Source: Methylobacterium sp. 17Sr1-1 (GTDB lineage Bacteria; Pseudomonadota; Alphaproteobacteria; Rhizobiales; Beijerinckiaceae). From it: a stretch of 64,000 nucleotides of DNA. How positions within the stretch are numbered: position 1 is the stretch's first letter; every line of letters begins with the position of its first letter. The position numbers were made by a program, and so were the translations under genes. The stretch spans positions 2,055,001 to 2,119,000 of the forward strand of contig NZ_CP029552.1 in the NCBI RefSeq assembly GCF_003173775.1, given 5' to 3'. Shown here piece after piece: positions 59,684 through 64,000 of the stretch. Below the pieces are notes generated by a model. That model saw nothing but the letters and a program-made list of their open reading frames with translations, did not search any database and was not told where the DNA came from.

Positions 59684-61552
59684 ATGCCGCTGAGTGCCGC
59701 CGCGCCGTCCGACAGCGCCCTGAGCACCGCGAAGGCCACGGCCCGCGCCGTCGATCTCGGGCCGCTGCCGGAATGGGACCTGTCGGACCTCTATGCCGGC
59801 CTCGACGACCCGGCCTTCGCCGAGGACCTCGCCCGTGCCGAGGCCGAGTGCCGCGGCTTCGCCGAGAGCTATCGCGGCCGCGTCCGGGACCTCGTCTCCG
59901 GCGAGGGGGCGTCCGACCGGCTCGGGACCGCGGTGGCCGCCTACGAGGCGATCGAGGACCGGCTCGGCCGGCTGATGTCCTATGCCGGTCTCGTCTATTC
60001 GGGCGACACCACCGATCCGGCCCGGGCGAAGTTCTACGGCGACACCCAGGAGCGGCTGACGAACGCCGCGAGCGACCTGCTGTTCTTCACCCTCGAGCTG
60101 AACCGGATCGAGGATGCGCTGATCGACGCGGCCGCCGCCCACCCGCCGCTCGCGCGCTACCGCCCCTGGCTCGAGGACATCCGCCGCGAGAAGCCGCACC
60201 AGCTGAGCGACGAGGCGGAGAAGCTCTTCCTCGAGAAGTCGGTGACCGGCCGCGCCGCCTGGAACCGGCTGTTCGACGAGACGATCGCGTCCTTGCGCTT
60301 CCCGCTGCGCGGCGAGGAGCTGACGCTGGAGCCAACGCTCAACAAGCTCCAGGACCCCGACGAGACCGTGCGGCGGGACGCGGCGAGCGCGCTCAGCACC
60401 GTGTTCCGGGGCAACCTGCGGGTGTTCACGCTGATCACCAACACGCTCGCCAAGGACAAGGAGATCTCCGACCGCTGGCGCGGCTTCAGCGACGTGTCGG
60501 ATGCCCGCCACCTCGCCAACCGGGTCGAGCGCGACACCGTCGAGGCGCTGGTCGCCGCCGTCCAGGCCGCCTATCCGCGCCTGTCGCACCGCTATTACAA
60601 GTTGAAGGCGCGGTGGTTCGGTCGGGACGACCTCGCCTACTGGGACCGCAACGCGCCGCTGCCGAAGGTCGAGCAACGCACGATCCCCTGGGCCGAGGCG
60701 CGCGAGACCGTGCTGTCGGCCTACGGCGCCTTCTCCCCGAAGATGGCCGAGATCGCCCGGCGCTTCTTCGACGGCGGCTGGATCGACGCGCCGGTGCGCC
60801 CCGGCAAGGCGCCGGGCGCCTTCGCCCACCCGACCGTGCCCTCGGCCCACCCCTTCGTGCTCGTCAACTACCAGGGCAAGCCGCGGGACGTGATGACGCT
60901 CGCCCACGAGCTCGGCCACGGCGTCCACCAGGTGCTGGCGGGTCCCAACGGCGCCCTGATGGCGCCGACGCCGCTCACGCTCGCCGAGACCGCCAGCGTG
61001 TTCGGCGAGATGCTGACCTTCCGCCGCGTGCTGGAGGCCACCACCGACCCGGTCCAGCGCCGGGCGATGCTGGCCGCCAAGGTCGAGGACATGATCAACA
61101 CGGTGGTGCGCCAGATCGCGTTCTACACCTTCGAGCGCAAGGTCCACCTCGCCCGCCGCGAGGGCGAGCTGACCGCCGAGGCGATCAACGCCCTGTGGAT
61201 GTCGGTGCAGGCGGAGAGCTTGGGTCCGGCGATCCGCCTCGACGAGGGCTACGAGCCGTACTGGGCCTACATCCCGCACTTCATCCACTCGCCGTTCTAC
61301 GTCTACGCCTACGCCTTCGGCGACTGCCTGGTGAACTCCCTCTACGGCGTCTACCAGCGGGCGAGCGGCGATCCGGCGGCGGAGGAGGGCTTCGTCGAGC
61401 GCTACTTCGCGCTGCTGGCGGCCGGCGGCAGCCGGCCCTACGGCGAATTGCTGGCGCCGTTCGGGCTGGATGCCCGCGACCCGGCCTTCTGGCAGATCGG
61501 CCTGTCGATGATCGAGGGCATGATCGCGGAGCTGGAGGCGATGGAGGGGTGA
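59684..61552 (+). CDS. pepF: Oligoendopeptidase F, M3 family metallopeptidase
   Basis: 622-residue cytoplasmic zinc peptidase that degrades oligopeptides. The metal site HELGH spans residues 408-412 (TLAHELGHGVHQVLAG) with the third ligand Glu near 436 (LAETASVFGEML). The N-terminal helical lobe (WDLSDLYAGLDDPAF, YAGLVYSGDTTDP) and the C-terminal HSPFYVYAYAFGDCLVNSLY block are typical of the PepF/M3 clade found in alphaproteobacteria. ATG 59684 has AAGGA nine bases upstream; an in-frame ATG 13 codons earlier (59645) is an alternative. The protein is full length. Confidence 0.93.
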   Translation: MPLSAAAPSDSALSTAKATARAVDLGPLPEWDLSDLYAGLDDPAFAEDLARAEAECRGFAESYRGRVRDLVSGEGASDRLGTAVAAYEAIEDRLGRLMSYAGLVYSGDTTDPARAKFYGDTQERLTNAASDLLFFTLELNRIEDALIDAAAAHPPLARYRPWLEDIRREKPHQLSDEAEKLFLEKSVTGRAAWNRLFDETIASLRFPLRGEELTLEPTLNKLQDPDETVRRDAASALSTVFRGNLRVFTLITNTLAKDKEISDRWRGFSDVSDARHLANRVERDTVEALVAAVQAAYPRLSHRYYKLKARWFGRDDLAYWDRNAPLPKVEQRTIPWAEARETVLSAYGAFSPKMAEIARRFFDGGWIDAPVRPGKAPGAFAHPTVPSAHPFVLVNYQGKPRDVMTLAHELGHGVHQVLAGPNGALMAPTPLTLAETASVFGEMLTFRRVLEATTDPVQRRAMLAAKVEDMINTVVRQIAFYTFERKVHLARREGELTAEAINALWMSVQAESLGPAIRLDEGYEPYWAYIPHFIHSPFYVYAYAFGDCLVNSLYGVYQRASGDPAAEEGFVERYFALLAAGGSRPYGELLAPFGLDARDPAFWQIGLSMIEGMIAELEAMEG

Positions 61553-61652
61553 GCCGTCATCGAACCGTCGCGCCCGGCCCCTAGCGACGGCGGCCGGGTG
61601 CGGCGGCGTCCCGGTCGCGCCTCTCTCGACAGGCGGGGACGAAGGACGCCCG

Positions 61653-62699
61653 ATGCCGCCCCTCCTCAGCGACGAACCCGCCCTGCCGGGCCTGATCTGG
61701 GCGATGCGGTTCGACGCGGCGGGCCGCGGGCGGCTGCTCGAGCCGGGCGACGAGATTCCGGCGCTCGGCCGCTTCGGCGAGGGCTTCGTCTGGCTCCACG
61801 TCAACCTCAACGACGCGCGGGTGCCGGCCCTGGTGGCGGAGGGGCGCCTCGGCCCGCCGGACCTCGCGGCGGCGGCCTTCGCCAGCGACCCGCACCAGCG
61901 GGTCACGGTCGAAGACGGCCAGGTCGGCGGCGTCATCGCCGACCTCACCCGGGACGCCGACCTCGCCCGCGACACCGAGGTGCCTGCCGCTCCCGAGCGC
62001 CTGCCCGACGCCGCCGGGCGGCTGCACTTCGTGCTCGGGCCGAACTCCCTCGTCAGCGGGCGCCGGCACCCGATCATGGGACCCGACGCGGTGCGCGAGG
62101 CGATCGCCGAGGGAAGGGCGCTGCCCGGGCCGGTGGCTTTGCTCGAAACCCTGATCGGCCGAGTCGCGGCGGCGATCGGCGCCCGCGGCACGCTCCTGTC
62201 CGAGCGCCTCGACGGGATCGAGGACCACATCCTCGACGAGCGCATCCGCGACGAGACCCGCCAGCTCGGCCCGATCCGGCGCGACGCCGTGCGGCTGCAC
62301 CGCCAGCTCAACGGCCTGCGGGCGGTCTTCCATCGCCTGGAGGAGGACGGCGAGGACCTGCCGGAGGAGACCCGGGAGGCGGCCGCCCGCATCGCCCAGC
62401 GCTTGGATGCGCTGGACCGCGACATGGTGGTGCTGGCCGAGCGCAGCCGGCTGCTGCAGGAGGAGCTGTCGGGGCTGCTCGCCCGCCAGTCGAACCGCCA
62501 GCTCCACACCCTGTCGATCCTGACCGCCCTGTTCCTGCCGCCGACGCTGGTCACCGGCCTGTTCGGCATGAACACCAAGGGCCTGCCGCTGGCCGAGTGG
62601 GACGACGGCTCGACAGTGGCGATCGGAATCGCGGCCCTGTCCGCCGCCGCGGCCTTCCTGCTGATCCGTCGGCTCGGGCTCGGCGGGCAGAAGGGGTGA
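61653..62699 (+). CDS. CorA-family divalent metal transporter, ZntB-like
   Basis: 348-residue member of the CorA/ZntB family: a large N-terminal cytoplasmic domain (FGEGFVWLHVNLNDARVPAL), a long helix (about 200-280, LLSERLDGIEDHILDERIRD) and two C-terminal TM segments flanking the selectivity motif GMN (about 305-307, in TGLFGMNTKGLPL). The GMN is followed by the ZntB-like KGLPL rather than the CorA MPEL, which favours zinc handling over magnesium uptake. AAGGA lies nine bases before the ATG. It is 100 bases downstream of pepF on the same strand. Confidence 0.88.
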   Translation: MPPLLSDEPALPGLIWAMRFDAAGRGRLLEPGDEIPALGRFGEGFVWLHVNLNDARVPALVAEGRLGPPDLAAAAFASDPHQRVTVEDGQVGGVIADLTRDADLARDTEVPAAPERLPDAAGRLHFVLGPNSLVSGRRHPIMGPDAVREAIAEGRALPGPVALLETLIGRVAAAIGARGTLLSERLDGIEDHILDERIRDETRQLGPIRRDAVRLHRQLNGLRAVFHRLEEDGEDLPEETREAAARIAQRLDALDRDMVVLAERSRLLQEELSGLLARQSNRQLHTLSILTALFLPPTLVTGLFGMNTKGLPLAEWDDGSTVAIGIAALSAAAAFLLIRRLGLGGQKG

Positions 62700-62781
62700 C
62701 GCCTCTCGCGTCGATCCAATCAGCTTGACCGTGCGAAGGGCGACTGAGGGTGGAGAGCGGACGATCGCGCGCGGCGCAGCG

Positions 62782-63693
62782 TCAGAGCGTCACCCCGCGA
62801 TCCAGCACGGTCGTCGCTTGATCGAGGACGCGTGGCCAGAGGCCGTCCGCGAGGATGCAGAACCCCGCGAGGAACAGCAGCGCGCGGATTTCGGCCAGCT
62901 TGACGAAATGCGGCAAGGCCCGCCGCTCCGCCCTGGACAGCGGGCGTACGCGTTCGTAGCCCGCTAAGAGCGCGGCGACGAGCGCCGCCGTCTTCGCCGG
63001 ATCACCGCGCAAGAAATGCCAAGCCGCAGTTCCGAGGTCGAGCACGTAGGGACCGTAGCCGCAATCGTCGAAGTCGAAGAAGCCGATCGCGCCGTCCCGA
63101 GCGACGGCGTTGGCCAGCCGGGCGTCCCCGTGACAGTTTCCGGAAGGCAGGTCGTGCGTTGCAGGATCGCCCAGCATCTCCGCCCGGCATCGGTCCACGG
63201 CGTGCCGCACAGCCTCGCTGCCGGGGATGCGCACCAGCGATGCAGCGGGGTGTGCGCACAGCGTTGCCGGATCGAGCGGACGCGCACCGCCGGCCTCGAT
63301 CCCGGCGAGAGCCCCGTGCAACTGCGCCAGCGCCGAGCCGAACAGCGCCACGTCTTCCGGGACATCAGCGAGCGGTCGACCGTCGAGGGCGTGGAACAGG
63401 CTGCCAACACGGTCCACGCCCTCGAACAGCACGCGCGCGCAATCCGTACCATCGGTGGTCGGGATCGGACGCGCCACGTCGACGCCCGGCTTCGGCCGGA
63501 CCTCGTTCAGCAGGCACATCTCGAATGCGATCTCGGCTGCGGATCGGCCGGTGGGCCGGTAGAGGCGCAGGTAGTAGGCAGCGTCGTCCGCGGTAAGACG
63601 ATAGGTTCGGTTCGCGCCAGGGACCACCAACGCGCAGCCGGCGAACATGCGTCCGTAGCATCGGGAGAGGGCGCGGAGGTCGATGTCGCTCAT
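62782..63693 (-). CDS. Aminoglycoside phosphotransferase-fold kinase (SrkA/homoserine kinase-like)
   Basis: 303-residue soluble kinase-fold protein. The catalytic loop reads GNCHGDARLANAV, the expected HGDxxxxN variant near residue 193, and the metal-binding motif reads FFDFDDCGYGPYVLDL. The N-lobe LTADDAAYYLRLY shows a lysine-poor beta strand, so nucleotide binding cannot be confirmed from motif alone. The SrkA/YihE, homoserine kinase and choline kinase groups all share this layout. Neighbours give no substrate clue. It converges on the CorA-family gene. Confidence 0.75.
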   Translation of the reverse strand: MSDIDLRALSRCYGRMFAGCALVVPGANRTYRLTADDAAYYLRLYRPTGRSAAEIAFEMCLLNEVRPKPGVDVARPIPTTDGTDCARVLFEGVDRVGSLFHALDGRPLADVPEDVALFGSALAQLHGALAGIEAGGARPLDPATLCAHPAASLVRIPGSEAVRHAVDRCRAEMLGDPATHDLPSGNCHGDARLANAVARDGAIGFFDFDDCGYGPYVLDLGTAAWHFLRGDPAKTAALVAALLAGYERVRPLSRAERRALPHFVKLAEIRALLFLAGFCILADGLWPRVLDQATTVLDRGVTL

Positions 63694-63796
63694 CGGCTCG
63701 GCCTACCACGCGCGTCCTGAGCCGGGCAGCAGGGCCCGCGTCTGCCACGGGTCGAAAGCAGCCCCCTGACATGGTCAAGCTGACTGGGCTTCGACA

Positions 63797-64000
63797 CTAC
63801 GCCCGCTTGCGCCGTCCCGACATCTCCGCCACCGCGATCCCGCCCAGCACCAGGGCGAGGGCCGCCGCCTCGACGAGGCCGAACGGCTCGCCCACCAGTC
63901 CCACCGCCAGGATCGCCCCGAAGGCCGGCACGAGGTTGTTGAACAGCCCGGCGCGGTTCGGCCCGATCGTCTCGACCCCGCGCATATAGGCGAGCTGCGC
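63797..64000 (-). CDS. EamA/DMT-family permease, C-terminal fragment cut by window edge
   Basis: The frame is open to the window end, so only the last 67 residues are seen: QLAYMRGVETIGPNRAGLFN, then two TM helices (LVPAFGAILAVGLVGEPFGL and EAAALALVLGGIAVAEM) and a basic tail (SGRRKRA). The pattern of GPNRAGLFNNLVPAFGAILA followed by GEPFGLVEAAALALVLGGI is the end of a drug/metabolite-transporter EamA repeat. Substrate unknown; likely 280-300 residues when complete. Confidence 0.85.
   Translation of the reverse strand, partial: AQLAYMRGVETIGPNRAGLFNNLVPAFGAILAVGLVGEPFGLVEAAALALVLGGIAVAEMSGRRKRA

Overview
The window is a very GC-rich (about 70% by eye) alphaproteobacterial chromosome segment. 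Its gene content points to Methylobacteriaceae (Methylobacterium or a close relative): rnpB next to the dcw cluster, HWE and LOV histidine kinases, polyhydroxyalkanoate genes, a CheC/CheY-type cassette, meso-DAP MurE, and several families of long intergenic palindromes. This placement is inference from family knowledge, not from a search. I saw no tRNA, rRNA, CRISPR array, phage or intact insertion sequence.

Layout. 1-11.8 kb: 3' part of glnE, a methyl-accepting chemotaxis protein, a DUF1203 protein, a PAS sensor kinase, aminopeptidase N, glyoxalase I and a tiny GcrA-like protein. 11.9-22 kb: RNase P RNA followed by rsmH-ftsL-ftsI-murE-murF-mraY-murD, with stop/start overlaps at three junctions. 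The cluster lacks mraZ directly upstream and ends after murD. 22-36.6 kb: an EEP-family phosphatase/nuclease converging on cardiolipin synthase, typA/BipA, a TAXI-like binding protein, a decayed two-gene HEPN module, a ModA-like binding protein divergent from an MHS-family carboxylate transporter, a haloacid dehalogenase, murJ, a GT2 glycosyltransferase, an HpnK-like deacetylase and iron superoxide dismutase. 36.8-41.7 kb: a proline-rich membrane protein, an HWE kinase, a frameshifted coiled-coil gene, a 61-residue protein and a TadD-like TPR lipoprotein.

41.8-46.6 kb is a surface-polysaccharide locus: GT4 glycosyltransferase, NeuD-like acyltransferase, GT2 glycosyltransferase and a Wzx-type flippase. 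46.8-48.5 kb holds a phasin-like gene and a PHA depolymerase. 49-51.2 kb has a DUF882/M15-like protein coupled to a membrane-anchored cNMP-binding protein. 51.5-55.1 kb is a three-gene signalling cassette (CheY-like receiver, CheC-type phosphatase, LOV-PAS-PAS hybrid histidine kinase) that looks like a blue-light two-component system with its own phosphatase. 55.5-64 kb: a YcbB-type L,D-transpeptidase, a sigma-54 response regulator, an M3 oligoendopeptidase, a CorA/ZntB transporter, an APH-fold kinase and the end of an EamA permease.

Intergenic DNA is rich in long imperfect palindromes. One family has two copies (20.27 and 51.29 kb), a second has two related copies (5.5 and 55.2 kb), and single elements lie at 32.1 and 47.35 kb. 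Two loci are visibly decaying: the HEPN pair at 28 kb and the DUF1640-like coiled-coil gene at 40 kb. Cell-envelope construction (peptidoglycan precursors, lipid II flipping, L,D-crosslinking, cardiolipin, exopolysaccharide) is the dominant theme.
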